Below, in pieces: positions 18,365-28,320 of a DNA stretch of 64,000 nt (position 1 is its first letter; every line of letters starts with the position of its first letter). The notes beneath the pieces were generated by a model that saw only the letters and a list, made by a program, of their open reading frames with translations, did not search any database and was not told the DNA's origin. The translations under genes and the position numbers were made by a program. The stretch spans positions 627,055-691,054 of the forward strand of contig NZ_JAZHOB010000001.1 of NCBI RefSeq assembly GCF_048751585.1. The letters run 5' to 3'. Origin of the DNA: G025836975 sp048751585 (lineage in GTDB: Bacteria; Pseudomonadota; Gammaproteobacteria; Burkholderiales; Burkholderiaceae_B).

Positions 18365-18588
18365 CCGCCCTTCTGTCCTTTTGCCTGAGAGTTGACCCAC
18401 AATGGCGGGCGTTCACCTTCGGCGCTCGAAGCCCTGCCCATGGGGCGGAACGAGTCTCTCCAGAATGCTGCCTTGCCTGGCGATCAGCCAAACAAACCAC
18501 GAGCGGTACGGGGTGCCTGAGCGATTCTGGGCGAATTGCGCCTTCGGCGGTCGAAAAATCGACACTCTCCCACTCTGTGTAAGTGACA
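18365..18588 (-). promoter_or_regulatory. tandem glycine riboswitch (gcvT type)
   Basis: Read on the minus strand, two aptamers follow each other. Each starts with GGAGAG (18562-18568 for the first; the second in the segment near 18460-18470), carries GCCGAAGG (first near 18537-18544, second near 18416-18423) and closes with CTCAGGCA-type sequence (ATCGCTCAGGCA and AACTCTCAGGCAAAAGGACAG, 18371-18391). These are the conserved elements of the cooperative glycine riboswitch. It ends about 60 bp before the gcvT start. Glycine binding usually turns the gcv operon on. Confidence 0.95.
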
Positions 18589-18599
18589 GCAGTCGCAAA

Positions 18600-18628
18600 G
18601 AATAACTCGAAAGCGTGCAGAACGCCAA
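18600..18628 (-). promoter_or_regulatory. candidate gcvT promoter
   Basis: On the minus strand TTGGCG (18623-18628) and TTATTC (18600-18605) are separated by 17 bp, fair sigma-70 -35 and -10 elements. Transcription would start near 18592, just ahead of the first riboswitch aptamer. This position fits well, but the -10 is a weak match. Confidence 0.4.
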
Positions 18629-18631
18629 ATG

Positions 18632-18656
18632 AAATAAAACGCCGGCCTAGGCGGCG
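18632..18656 (-). terminator. intrinsic terminator after the FAD enzyme gene
   Basis: On the minus strand CGCCG-CCTAGGC-CGGCG (18640-18656) is followed by TTTTATTT. The stem overlaps the stop codon region of the FAD-enzyme gene and separates that operon from the gcvT promoter. Confidence 0.65.
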
Positions 18657-19921
18657 CTCAATGCCCGCCCGCAAGCGGCGCCCGACGCCCAGGCCCACTG
18701 GAAGTTATAGCCGCCCAGCCAGCCCGTCACATCCAGCGCCTCGCCAATGAAATACAGGCCGGGCGCATTGCGGGCTTCCATGGTTTTCTGATTGATTCCA
18801 CGGGTATCGACCCCGCCGCGCATCACCTCGGCCTTCTTGTAGCCGGCCGTTCCGCTGGGGACCAGCGTCCAATGGTGGATGTTCGCGGCCAGCTCCCGCA
18901 AGGTCTTGTCGGGAACATCGGCCAGGCGCTGCGTGCCGATATCCATGCCGCCCGCCGTAGCGGCGTTGGCCAGCCATTGTTCCGCCAGGCGCTTGGGCCA
19001 CAGGCCCGCCAGAACAGTGGCCAATTGCTGCCGGTTGCCCGATTTAGCGTCCAGCAGGCTTTGCTCCAGGTTCTGGCCCGGCGCCAAGTCGACGCGGATG
19101 GGTTCGCCGGGATTCCAGTAGCTGGACACCTGCAACACCGCCGGACCGGACAGACCGCGATGGGTAAACAGCAGGTCTTCCAAAAACACGGTATTGCGCT
19201 TGCCCTTGCCGGAGCGGCGTGCCGGCGTACCGGCGGGCCGGCCATCTTCCGCCTGGGCCTGGATTTCCACCTCCAGGGCGACGCCGCTGAGCGATCCGAA
19301 CGGCTCCCAAGCCTGGGCATCGAAAACCAGCGGCACCAGCGCCGGCCGGGGTTCGACCACTTTCAGGCCGAACTGCCGGGCGATGCCCAGCGCGAAATCG
19401 GTCGCGCCCAATTGCGGAATCGCCATCCCGCCTGTGGCCAGTACAAGCTGGCGGGCCGCAACGGCGCCCTGGCTGGTTTGCAAAAGATAGCCATCCTCGT
19501 GCCGCGCCACGCCCTGGACCGCGCAGGGCATGCGCCATGCTACGCGCCCAAGATCGCACTCGCGCTTGAGCATGGCGATGATCTCTTCGCTGGAGTTGTC
19601 GCAGAACAACTGGCCGCGATGCTTCTCGTGCCAGGCGATGCCGTGCTTTTCCACCAGGTCGATGAAATCGCGCGGCGTGTAGGCCGCCAACGCCGATCGG
19701 CAGAAGTCGGGATTCTGGGACAGGAAATTGGCGGGCCCCGTACCGATATTGGTGAAGTTGCAGCGCCCCCCGCCCGAAATGCGGATCTTCTCGGCCAGAC
19801 GCGCCGCGTGTTCGATCAGCACCACGCGCAACCCGCGCTGGCCCGCGACGGCGGCGGCCATCATGCCGGCCGCGCCGGCGCCGATGACCGCCACATCAAA
19901 ACCGCCGAATGCCAAGCTCAA
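18647..19921 (-). CDS. HI0933/YhiN-family FAD-dependent oxidoreductase
   Basis: A 424-residue flavoprotein. It begins with a Rossmann FAD site (VAVIGAGAAGMMAAAVAGQRG, then VVLIEHAARLAEKIRISGGGRCNFTN), and GGGRCNFTN is diagnostic of the HI0933/BaiN-like family. The C-terminus ends YFIGEALDVTGWLGGYNFQWAWASG, the second FAD-contacting motif. The reaction is unknown; relatives are annotated as aminoacetone oxidase-like or putative reductases. The apparent start is TTG, overlapping the stop of the upstream decarboxylase gene as TTGA; no ATG lies before the Rossmann motif. Last gene of its operon. Confidence 0.9.
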   Translation of the reverse strand: MSLAFGGFDVAVIGAGAAGMMAAAVAGQRGLRVVLIEHAARLAEKIRISGGGRCNFTNIGTGPANFLSQNPDFCRSALAAYTPRDFIDLVEKHGIAWHEKHRGQLFCDNSSEEIIAMLKRECDLGRVAWRMPCAVQGVARHEDGYLLQTSQGAVAARQLVLATGGMAIPQLGATDFALGIARQFGLKVVEPRPALVPLVFDAQAWEPFGSLSGVALEVEIQAQAEDGRPAGTPARRSGKGKRNTVFLEDLLFTHRGLSGPAVLQVSSYWNPGEPIRVDLAPGQNLEQSLLDAKSGNRQQLATVLAGLWPKRLAEQWLANAATAGGMDIGTQRLADVPDKTLRELAANIHHWTLVPSGTAGYKKAEVMRGGVDTRGINQKTMEARNAPGLYFIGEALDVTGWLGGYNFQWAWASGAACGRALSAA

Positions 19922-22179
19922 CTCTCTTTGATGCAGTCGACGTAATACCTGTCCATGCCGTCGGGCCCCATGTCCTGGGCCAGGCCGTGGACATAGGTTT
20001 CGAAGCCCGGGAACTTGGCATTGAACTCGCGGGCGAACTGCAGATAATGGACGATGCGCTTGTTGAAGCGCTCGCCCGGAATCAGCAGCGGAATACCGGG
20101 CGGATAAGGGGTAAGCAGCACACCGGTCACGCGGCCTTCCAGGTCGTCGATGCTGACGCGCTCGGCTTCCCGGTGCGCCATCTTGGCGTAAGCGTCCGAG
20201 GGCTTCATGGCCGGAATCATGTCGCTAAGGTAGACCTCGGTCGTCAGGCGCGCCAAGTCGTACTTGCGATAGGCTTCGTGGATCTGCTGGCACAAGTCGC
20301 GCAGGCCCATCTTCTCGTAGCGGCGATGCTCTTTGCAGAAGTCCGGCAAGATGCGCCACATGGGCTGGTTGCGGTCGTAGTCGTCCTTGAACTGCTGCAA
20401 GGCGGTCAACAGCGTATTCCAGCGGCCCTTGGTAATGCCTATGGTGAACAGGATGAAGAAGGAATACAGGCCGGTCTTCTCGATGACCACACCGTGCTCG
20501 GCCAGGTATTTGGACACCAGGGCGGCCGGAATGCCGGTCTCGGCGAAGGTGCCCGAGATATCCAGGCCCGGCGTGACCACCGTGGCCTTGATGGGGTCCA
20601 GCATGTTGAAGCCTTCGGCCAGGTCGCCGAAGCCGTGCCATTCGTCGCCGGATTCAAGCAGCCAGTCGTCCCGGTTGCCGATGCCGTCGGACACCAGGCG
20701 GTTGGGGCCCCATACCTTGAACCACCAGTCGTTCTTGCCGAACTCGGATTCCACCTTGCGCATCGCGCGACGGAAATCCAGCGCCTCTGCAATGCTTTCC
20801 TCGACCAGCGCGGTGCCCCCGGGGGGCTCCATCATGGCCGCCGCCACATCGCAGGACGCAATAATGGCGTACTGCGGCGAGGTCGACGTGTGCATCAGGT
20901 AGGCTTCGTTGAAGACGTTGCGGTCCAGCTTGCGGGTCTCCGAATCCTGCACCGTGATCTGCGAGGCCTGCGACAGGCCGGCCAGCAGCTTGTGCGTGGA
21001 GTGCGTGGCAAACACCATGGCGTCCTGGCTGCGCGGCCGGTTCTCGCCGATGGCGTGCATGTCTTTATAGAATTCGTGGAAGGCGGCATGCGGCAGCCAG
21101 GCTTCGTCGAAATGCAGCGTATCGATTTCGGAGCCCAGCTTTTCCTTGATCATCTCGACGTTGTAGATGACGCCGTCGTAGGTGCTTTGCGTAAGCGTAA
21201 GAATGCGCGGACGCTTGTCCTTGGCATTGCGCGCGAACGGGTTGGCTTCGATCTTCTTGCGTATGTTGTCCGGCTCGAATTCTTCCAGAGGAATGGGGCC
21301 GATGATGCCCAGGTGGTTGCGCGTGGGACGCAGGAACACCGGAATGGCGCCCGTCATGGTGATGGCGTGCAGAATGGATTTATGGCAGTTGCGGTCGACC
21401 ACCACCACGTCGTCCGACGCCACGTTGGCATGCCACACGATCTTGTTCGAGGTGGACGTGCCATTGGTCACGAAGAAGCAGTGATCGGCATGGAAGATGC
21501 GCGCGGCATTCAGTTCCGATTCGGCGACGGGGCCGGTGTGGTCCAGCAACTGGCCCAGTTCGTCGACCGCGTTGCACACGTCGGCGCGCAGCATGTTTTC
21601 ACCGAAGAACTGGTGGAACATCTGGCCCACCGGGCTTTTCAGGAAAGCCACGCCGCCCGAATGCCCGGGGCAGTGCCAGGAATACGAGCCATCGGACGCA
21701 TACTTGACCAGCTCGCGGAAGAACGGCGGCGCCAGGCCGTCCAGGTAGGCGCGCGCCTCGCGGATGATGTGCCGCGCAACGAACTCCGGCGTATCCTCGA
21801 ACATATGGATGAAGCCGTGCAGCTCGCGCAATATGTCGTTGGGAATATGCTGCGAGGTGCGCGTTTCGCCGTAAAGATAAATGGGGATTTCTTCGTTGCG
21901 GAAACGCAGCTCGCCGATGAAGGAGCGCAGGTTCTTGATGGCGTTGGCCACGTCCTCGGGCGAATCGACGTCGAATTCCTCATCGTCGATCGACAAAATA
22001 AACGCGCTGGCGCGGCTTTGCTGCTGTGCGAACGAGCTCAGGTCGCCGTAGCTGGTCACGCCCAGCACTTCGACGCCTTCGGCCTCTATGGCCGAGGCCA
22101 GGGCGCGAATACCAAAGCCCGAGGCATTCTCCGAGCGGTAGTCTTCATCGATGATGACGATGGGGAAACGAAATTTCAT
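19918..22179 (-). CDS. arginine/lysine/ornithine decarboxylase (fold type I)
   Basis: A 753-residue PLP decarboxylase of the AdiA/CadA/SpeC class. An N-terminal wing (IVIIDEDYRSENASGFGI...) is followed by the PLP domain with FATHSTHKLLAGLSQAS carrying the Schiff-base lysine, preceded by DTLHFDEAWLPHAAFH. The length is closest to arginine decarboxylase AdiA, but substrate choice cannot be read from sequence by eye. It starts 13 bp after dcd and overlaps the FAD-enzyme gene. Likely roles are polyamine synthesis or acid resistance. No antiporter gene is adjacent, which argues against a classical acid-resistance pair. Confidence 0.9.
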   Translation of the reverse strand: MKFRFPIVIIDEDYRSENASGFGIRALASAIEAEGVEVLGVTSYGDLSSFAQQQSRASAFILSIDDEEFDVDSPEDVANAIKNLRSFIGELRFRNEEIPIYLYGETRTSQHIPNDILRELHGFIHMFEDTPEFVARHIIREARAYLDGLAPPFFRELVKYASDGSYSWHCPGHSGGVAFLKSPVGQMFHQFFGENMLRADVCNAVDELGQLLDHTGPVAESELNAARIFHADHCFFVTNGTSTSNKIVWHANVASDDVVVVDRNCHKSILHAITMTGAIPVFLRPTRNHLGIIGPIPLEEFEPDNIRKKIEANPFARNAKDKRPRILTLTQSTYDGVIYNVEMIKEKLGSEIDTLHFDEAWLPHAAFHEFYKDMHAIGENRPRSQDAMVFATHSTHKLLAGLSQASQITVQDSETRKLDRNVFNEAYLMHTSTSPQYAIIASCDVAAAMMEPPGGTALVEESIAEALDFRRAMRKVESEFGKNDWWFKVWGPNRLVSDGIGNRDDWLLESGDEWHGFGDLAEGFNMLDPIKATVVTPGLDISGTFAETGIPAALVSKYLAEHGVVIEKTGLYSFFILFTIGITKGRWNTLLTALQQFKDDYDRNQPMWRILPDFCKEHRRYEKMGLRDLCQQIHEAYRKYDLARLTTEVYLSDMIPAMKPSDAYAKMAHREAERVSIDDLEGRVTGVLLTPYPPGIPLLIPGERFNKRIVHYLQFAREFNAKFPGFETYVHGLAQDMGPDGMDRYYVDCIKES

Positions 22180-22192
22180 TCAATGGCTCCAG

Positions 22193-22756
22193 CTAGGTAC
22201 GAGGCAGGGTCACGCCCTGCTGTCCCTGATATTTACCGCCGCGGTCGCGATAGGATGTCTCGCAGACTTCGTCGCTTTCGAAGAACAGCATTTGCGCGCA
22301 GCCTTCGCCCGCATAGATCTTCGCCGGCAAGGGCGTGGTGTTGGAAAACTCCAGCGTGACGTGGCCTTCCCATTCGGGCTCCAGCGGCGTCACGTTGACG
22401 ATGATGCCGCAACGGGCATAGGTGCTCTTGCCCAGGCAGACCGTGAGAACGCTGCGGGGAATGCGGAAATACTCCACCGTGCGGGCCAGCGCGAAGGAGT
22501 TCGGCGGAATGATGCACACGTCGCCGGTAAAGTCGACAAAGGACTTTTCATCGAAAGCCTTGGGGTCGACGATGGTCGAATTGATATTGGTGAATATCTT
22601 GAATTCATTGGCGCAGCGCACATCGTAGCCGTAGCTGCTGGTGCCGTAGCTGACGATGCGATTGCCATTGACCGAACGGACCTGGCCCGGCTCGAACGGC
22701 TCTATCATTCCAGTGCCGGCCGACTGCCGGATCCAACGGTCGTTTTTTATGCTCAT
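22193..22756 (-). CDS. dcd: dCTP deaminase
   Basis: A 187-residue trimeric enzyme converting dCTP to dUTP, feeding thymidylate synthesis. Full length, with SSYGYDVRC, the catalytic-site stretch ARCGIIVNVTPLEPEWEGHVTLEF and the C-terminal GKYQGQQGVTLPR motif. It starts 74 bp after tamB and ends 13 bp before the decarboxylase. Confidence 0.97.
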   Translation of the reverse strand: MSIKNDRWIRQSAGTGMIEPFEPGQVRSVNGNRIVSYGTSSYGYDVRCANEFKIFTNINSTIVDPKAFDEKSFVDFTGDVCIIPPNSFALARTVEYFRIPRSVLTVCLGKSTYARCGIIVNVTPLEPEWEGHVTLEFSNTTPLPAKIYAGEGCAQMLFFESDEVCETSYRDRGGKYQGQQGVTLPRT

Positions 22757-22830
22757 AGCCCTAACCTTATTACGTTGGCGCGTATTTTATCCCCTGTGCG
22801 CCCAAGAAGCGCGAATGGGGCAAAACAAAT

Positions 22831-25800
22831 TCAATCCCTGGAAAACCAGCGGTAAACCAGCGCCAGCCCGTTGACCGTGCCGGCTGTCACCTCGGCCGTC
22901 AAGCCGCGTGCCAGGCGGTAGCTGGCCCTGCCCACCGTGCCCGTGTCCGACAACGCCTGCTGGATGCTCAGGGTAATGCCGCTGGATAGCTTCTTGCTGA
23001 CCGTGATGAACTTGCGTTCAATGTCGCTGGTCCCGCTGTCCAGGCCGCTGACCACGCTTTCCGCCGGAAGGATGCTGCCCGCCGCGCCCAGATCGCCTGA
23101 CCGTATGCTGACCTCGTCCACCCCGAACTTGCGGTAGAAAGGCTCGCCGCTGCCCAGGAACGAGGTGCCCACCGAAAACAGCAGGGCCACGTCGCCGCCC
23201 GAGTCGTTGGGGCCATGGCCCAGCAGCAGCCAGGAAAGCTTCTCGATCTCGCTGACCGCCGGATACGACACCAGGTCGATGCGCGGCCGCTTGGCCGTGC
23301 CGGCCACCCGCACACCCGCTTCGACAGCAAGTCCCGTGCGCAGCGCCTCGATGTCCAGCACGGGGCTGGCGATATCGCCCTGGAAGGTGATGGCGCCCCG
23401 GCGCAATTGCAGGCGCTGGCCATAGGCCTCGATGGCCCCGCCGCGCGTGCGCAGCGCCCCCATGGCGGTCAGCTTGCCGTCCGCCATCATCACATGCAGC
23501 TTGCCCACCAGGCCGGAGTTCACGCCATAGCCGGTCAGGTAGAAGCGGGGCCCCAGGTCCAGCTCAAGGTCCATGGACACGTCGGTCGGGGCGCTGACTT
23601 CCTTTTGCGTCTCGCCGGGCCGCAGGACGACCACATCGCCGTCCACCGTGGGGATGCCGCCCAGCATGTCAAGGTCGAACCAGCCTGCATCGGCGGTCAC
23701 CGCCCCCTTGATCGCGATGCGCGGCAAGGCCGCGTCCAGCGCCAGCTTGCCGCTGACCATGGCGTAGCGGTCGGAGCGCTGCAGCAGCGGATAGCGATAC
23801 AGGTCTATATTTACCAGTCCCCGCGACTCGAACAGATTCCAATCGCCGCTGAGCGTCAGGCTGCCGCCTTTCGCGTCGGGATTCGTGCTGACCCATTCCG
23901 CCGTGCGCCATTCCTTGGGCGTCACCCGCAAGATAGCCGGAAACGCCAGTTTGTCCAGAATCAGGCGGTCGCCCTGCAAGCGGGCGGAAAGCGTGCCATC
24001 GAGCAGGCGTATGCCGTCATCGACGCGTACAACCCGGATCTTGCTGCCCGTAATGGTGCCGCCCGTATCCCAGCTACCGTCAGGCTTGCTTTGCAGCTGC
24101 ACCCTGGCCTGCACCGCGCCGCCCAGTTCCATGGCGTCGCCCAACAGCAGGCTGGTCCACCCCAGATCGTCGATATCGGCATCGACCTTGACCGCCTTGA
24201 CGTCTTTCGGATTGAGGAACAAGCCGCCGCCCGGACTGGCATGCAGCAGGGTCGACGCGCTGGCCGATACCCGGCCCATTTCCCGCGTCACGATCCGGGC
24301 CTCGGCGCTGAGCCGGCTTACGGCGTTTCCGGCCTTCCTGGCGACCAGGTCCACGGCCAACTCCTGCAAGCCCAGCGGGAAGGCCGGCTCGGCCGGCACC
24401 ATAAGGTCGCCCGATACGCGCGCAATATGCGCCTGGCCCTCCAGCGCCCCGGAAAAAGCCAGCTTCCAGTCCAGCGCCAGCACGATCTCGGTCAGGTCGC
24501 TGCCTTGATCGGACTTGATCTTGACCCCGCCCCGCTGCTCTTCATCACGAAAGGCCGGATCCAGTTTCTTGCGCAAATCGGCAATCAGGCGCGGCGAAAC
24601 CGGCAGGCGGGCGATCGCGCCTTGCGTCTCCCAGCGCCCGGCACCGCCGCGCGATGCCTTGTGATCCAGGGTGAACACGCGTCGGGAGGACAACAGGAAA
24701 TCGATGCGGGTATCGCCCACCTGCCATTGCCAGGCCGGCGCGGTCGCCGAAGGCAAAAAAGCGATACGCGCCGGCGCGGCGGCCTTCACGCCCAGGCCCG
24801 CATGCTCCGCGTCCAGGGTTTTCACAATGCCGCGCCAGCCCTCCAGCGCGTCTTGCTCCGACGGCCCCGGCCCCCAGCCGCCCTCCAGCACCGCATGCGC
24901 CTTGGCAGGCGCGCTGCCCACCTCTTGCGCCTTGCTGCCGGCCGGCGTGTACTGCACGGTCAAATCAGCCTTGTGGCTGGCCAGGACGCCTGACACTTCT
25001 CCCCGCAACTGGGCGCCTCCCGGAAGGTCGGGCCAGAATGCCGCCAACTGGGGCGCCGCCAGGTCCAGCTTCAGCCGGCTGTCCGCCGTCCCCAGCGAGC
25101 CGTCCGCCCTCAGGCGATTCCGGCCCAGCCGCAAATCCATGTCCACCGCCGCCAGTTGCAGGCCTTTCCAGACCGGCTCGTCCATGACGGCCTCGGCGGC
25201 CGCTTCCGCCTGGGCTTCGGGCCGGGCGCCTGGTCCGGTTGCGGATTCCGGTTTCTCGACGGCTACGGGGCCCGGCTTCGCCTCGTTGACGATACGGGCG
25301 CTCAAGCGGCCCGACAGCGCTTCCTTGTTCCATCTTGTTCCATCGGCAAAATCAATGGCGATTTCCACCGACCGGACCTGATCGCGGTCGTGCAACTGCA
25401 CATCGAAATTGGCGGCCATGTTGACCACGGCGGGAGGAATGGCGGTGCCCACCAAGCGGCCGATATCCAGTTGTTCTGTCTTCAACGTTCCTTGCAGGCG
25501 ATCCTGCACCACCGTGTCCACCACTTCGGATGTCCAATCCAGCCGGCTTTCAAGCAGGGAGCCGTCCGCCAGATGCAAGGCGGCTGTTGCGTCCTTCAAG
25601 GGAAATGCGGCACGCGGCGCAAGATTCGCATCGACATCGATGCTCATGCCCTGGCCGGCGCCATTGACTGCCAGCTTCAGGGCGTCCAGCGTGCCGGCCA
25701 GCGTGGTCTCGATGTCGAGCGTGCAATCGGAAGCGGCTTCCAAGCCTGCTGTTTCATTCTTATTCTTGTCATCCTGTGTTTTCAGGTTCTTGGCGCCGGC

Positions 25801-26544
25801 GTCCGCGTTCTTGGCAGCCTGATTCCCGCCCTTCTTGTTACCCGCATCCTGTCTTGCGGGCAGCGTCGAAACATAGCGGCTCGCACACAAAGGCGAGTCA
25901 TTCCCGCGACCGACAACTCTCGTCGTCAATTGTGCCTGCATGGGCCAAGGATCCTGCAATGCCTGCAGCCTCACTTCGCCGCTGAGCTCGGCCCGCAGCA
26001 TCTCGTGTTCGACATCCAGGCGCTGCAGCACCAATTGACCGCCATTCTCATCCAGCGCAAGCGCCGTGGACAATGGGCCCACCCGCAGCGGCACAGGCTT
26101 CCCATCCTGCGAGACATGCAGTTCGCCCACGGCAAAGCGATCGACGGCCACGCGCACCGGCAAGGCCGGCATGCGGAAAGGTTCTGAAGACGGCGGCGCA
26201 TCCGGGTCGGAAAGCAGGTCCAGATCGACGCTGCCGGCCGACAGCTCGGCGACATGCAGGCGTCGGTCCCATAGCTCGCGCCACTGGACCTGCAAGCGGA
26301 AATCGCCAAGCTTCAGCGCGACAGTCTTTGGCACGGTCATCGAAAAATCGTCCACCTGCAAGCCGGTCCAAAGCGTTCCCGAAATACCGCGCGCCTGGCC
26401 GTCGAACTGCTCGGCAGCGGTGATCAATGCCCAGCGCGTACCCGGCTGCGTCGCCGCCACCCAATAGAGAAAGCCGCAAACCGCCACGATCAGCAGCACA
26501 AGCGGCGGCACCAACCACAGAAAAAGACGGCGCAACACAGTCAT
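22831..26544 (-). CDS. tamB: translocation and assembly module subunit TamB
   Basis: A 1237-residue inner-membrane-anchored periplasmic protein of the AsmA-like/TamB family. One N-terminal transmembrane helix (LFLWLVPPLVLLIVAVCGFLYWV) is followed by a very long beta-rich region and the conserved C-terminal DUF490/TamB domain (GALRTRGGAIEAYGQRLQLRRGAITFQGD, ending LTAEVTAGTVNGLALVYRWF). It spans the periplasm and works with TamA in outer-membrane assembly or lipid transport. The start is the ATG at 26544, which shares its A with the tamA stop (TGATG), so the two are translationally coupled. The TTG one codon upstream is less likely. Confidence 0.93.
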   Translation of the reverse strand: MTVLRRLFLWLVPPLVLLIVAVCGFLYWVAATQPGTRWALITAAEQFDGQARGISGTLWTGLQVDDFSMTVPKTVALKLGDFRLQVQWRELWDRRLHVAELSAGSVDLDLLSDPDAPPSSEPFRMPALPVRVAVDRFAVGELHVSQDGKPVPLRVGPLSTALALDENGGQLVLQRLDVEHEMLRAELSGEVRLQALQDPWPMQAQLTTRVVGRGNDSPLCASRYVSTLPARQDAGNKKGGNQAAKNADAGAKNLKTQDDKNKNETAGLEAASDCTLDIETTLAGTLDALKLAVNGAGQGMSIDVDANLAPRAAFPLKDATAALHLADGSLLESRLDWTSEVVDTVVQDRLQGTLKTEQLDIGRLVGTAIPPAVVNMAANFDVQLHDRDQVRSVEIAIDFADGTRWNKEALSGRLSARIVNEAKPGPVAVEKPESATGPGARPEAQAEAAAEAVMDEPVWKGLQLAAVDMDLRLGRNRLRADGSLGTADSRLKLDLAAPQLAAFWPDLPGGAQLRGEVSGVLASHKADLTVQYTPAGSKAQEVGSAPAKAHAVLEGGWGPGPSEQDALEGWRGIVKTLDAEHAGLGVKAAAPARIAFLPSATAPAWQWQVGDTRIDFLLSSRRVFTLDHKASRGGAGRWETQGAIARLPVSPRLIADLRKKLDPAFRDEEQRGGVKIKSDQGSDLTEIVLALDWKLAFSGALEGQAHIARVSGDLMVPAEPAFPLGLQELAVDLVARKAGNAVSRLSAEARIVTREMGRVSASASTLLHASPGGGLFLNPKDVKAVKVDADIDDLGWTSLLLGDAMELGGAVQARVQLQSKPDGSWDTGGTITGSKIRVVRVDDGIRLLDGTLSARLQGDRLILDKLAFPAILRVTPKEWRTAEWVSTNPDAKGGSLTLSGDWNLFESRGLVNIDLYRYPLLQRSDRYAMVSGKLALDAALPRIAIKGAVTADAGWFDLDMLGGIPTVDGDVVVLRPGETQKEVSAPTDVSMDLELDLGPRFYLTGYGVNSGLVGKLHVMMADGKLTAMGALRTRGGAIEAYGQRLQLRRGAITFQGDIASPVLDIEALRTGLAVEAGVRVAGTAKRPRIDLVSYPAVSEIEKLSWLLLGHGPNDSGGDVALLFSVGTSFLGSGEPFYRKFGVDEVSIRSGDLGAAGSILPAESVVSGLDSGTSDIERKFITVSKKLSSGITLSIQQALSDTGTVGRASYRLARGLTAEVTAGTVNGLALVYRWFSRD

Positions 26545-26545
26545 C

Positions 26546-28316
26546 AAAACGCAATACCCAGGGAAAAGTGCAGGCGCAGGCGCTTGTCGCGTTGACCATA
26601 GGCCAGATCCACAAAGAACGGCCCCGCCGGCGTGCGAAACGCCATGCCCACGCCATAACCCAGCGACATCTTCATTTGACCGAAAGAAGCCGCCGCATCG
26701 CCCGCATCCACAAAGAAATTCATGCCCAACTGCTCGGTGAAATAATGCGTGTATTCAACGCTGCCCACGACCAGCGCCGGCGCCCCGATAACGGCGTCGC
26801 CGCGATGCAGGCCTATGCTTTGATAGCGATAGCCGCGTATAGAGCGGGCGCCCCCCGTGCGATAGCCGAAATCCTGCGGCAGGCGATCCGTTTTGGACCA
26901 GACCTTGCCCACCTCGCCCCGCACAGTCAGCACATCGCGCCGCCCCACCGGCCACCATTGCTGCACGCGCAGGCTGGACCGGTAGAAGCGCTCGCCCTTG
27001 TCCAGCGTAACGCCGGCGCCCAAGCCGAAATCGATCAGATTGCCCTCGCGCGGATCGTACTTCTTGTCCACGTCGCGGCGCAGCCATTGCCAGGTGCCCA
27101 CCAAGGTCGGAACCTCGAAACCCGGCGCGCCGCTGATGCGGGTCTTGTCGTAGGCGGCGATCAAGCCCCATTGCGTTTCGTATTCGACGCGGCTGTCGCC
27201 CGCCGCCTTGCGTTCCTGGCGCCGCTTCCAGCCCAGGCCGGCGCGCGTGTTGTCCAGGCCCTCGATATCGGAATGCTCGTACAGCACACCCACGCTGTCC
27301 TTGTAGCCACTGGCCGTAGGCGGCAAATGCACATCGAAGAAAGCGCGCTGGCGGTCCTTGTCGATGCCAGCGCCCGTTTCTATCCAGACCGGCTGCCCAA
27401 AAACCACATTCTGGCGATACAGGCCTTCGACGCGTATGCCATGATCGCTGTCCACACCCAGCGACGTGGTGACCCGCCGCGCGGGCGCCTCGGAAACCTG
27501 CACCCGGACGGGCAGCTCCACTTCGCCATCGGGCTTGGTCTTCCTGGCCGACTCGTCCTGATCCAGCGTGACAAAAGCGCCGCGAAAAAAGGAAGTGGCT
27601 TGCAAGGCCTGCTGCCATTCATCCAGCAGGTCCTGGTCGTAAGGGTCGCCCGGCGTGTACCGCACATAGCGATCGATCAGGCTGGCCGGCACGCGCTTCA
27701 GGCCGATCACCGTCACCTCGCCCATCGTGACGCGCGGCCCGCTGTCCACCTGGACCGACAAATCGGCCTTGGACTTCTCGGCATCCACCGTGGCCTGTGT
27801 GGACGCGAGCCGCGCAAAATAAAAATCCTTGCGGCTGACATCGTCCAGCAGGCCCGCCTTGGCGTTGCTCCAGGCCTCGTTCACGAAAGGCATGCCTTGC
27901 GTAAGCGGCCATTGATCCTTCAAGAGCTGGACGCGGGCGGCGAACTCGGGACGCTCGATCTGGCCCTTGAAACCCAGATTCACGCTGTCCACATGGGTGA
28001 GTTCGCCCGGCTCTATGATGATGTCCCAGGCCTCGCCATCCAGGCCTTCGCCGACCTCCAGCGTGACCGTGGGTGCGTAGTAGCCCTGCGTTTGCAGGGC
28101 CGATACGGTCGCGTCATGCGCGCGGCGCCTCAGGCGCGACACCTCGCCGCCGTCCTGATCCTCGGCCAGCCGGGTGATGGCCTGGACCGCGCTGTTGATG
28201 GATTGCAGAGCCTCAGGGGGAATCCCGCCCGGGTCGATGATGACCTCGGGCGGAGCCGCATGGGCGCTATGGGCCACCCCCCATGCCAACAACAGGCAAA
28301 CCGCTCGAGCCCGCAT
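26546..28316 (-). CDS. tamA: translocation and assembly module subunit TamA (Omp85 family)
   Basis: About 590 residues: a signal peptide (MRARAVCLLLAWGVAHSAHA), POTRA repeats (roughly residues 25-240) and a 16-strand Omp85 barrel ending GPFFVDLAYGQRDKRLRLHFSLGIAF, with the terminal Phe usual for BAM clients. The start is the ATG at 28316 rather than the longer frame, because it gives a clean signal peptide and has AAGGAAG about ten bases upstream inside the end of apbC. The stop overlaps the tamB start. Acts in the outer membrane. Confidence 0.93.
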
Positions 28317-28320
28317 TAAG

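Noticed and set aside
17214..18698. gcvT reading extended to 494 residues
   Set aside because: The extra 130 residues run through the glycine riboswitch; the family start is at 18308.
19909..22359. 816-residue plus-strand frame opposite the decarboxylase
   Set aside because: Antisense shadow of a clear PLP decarboxylase, no ribosome-binding site and no recognisable domain.
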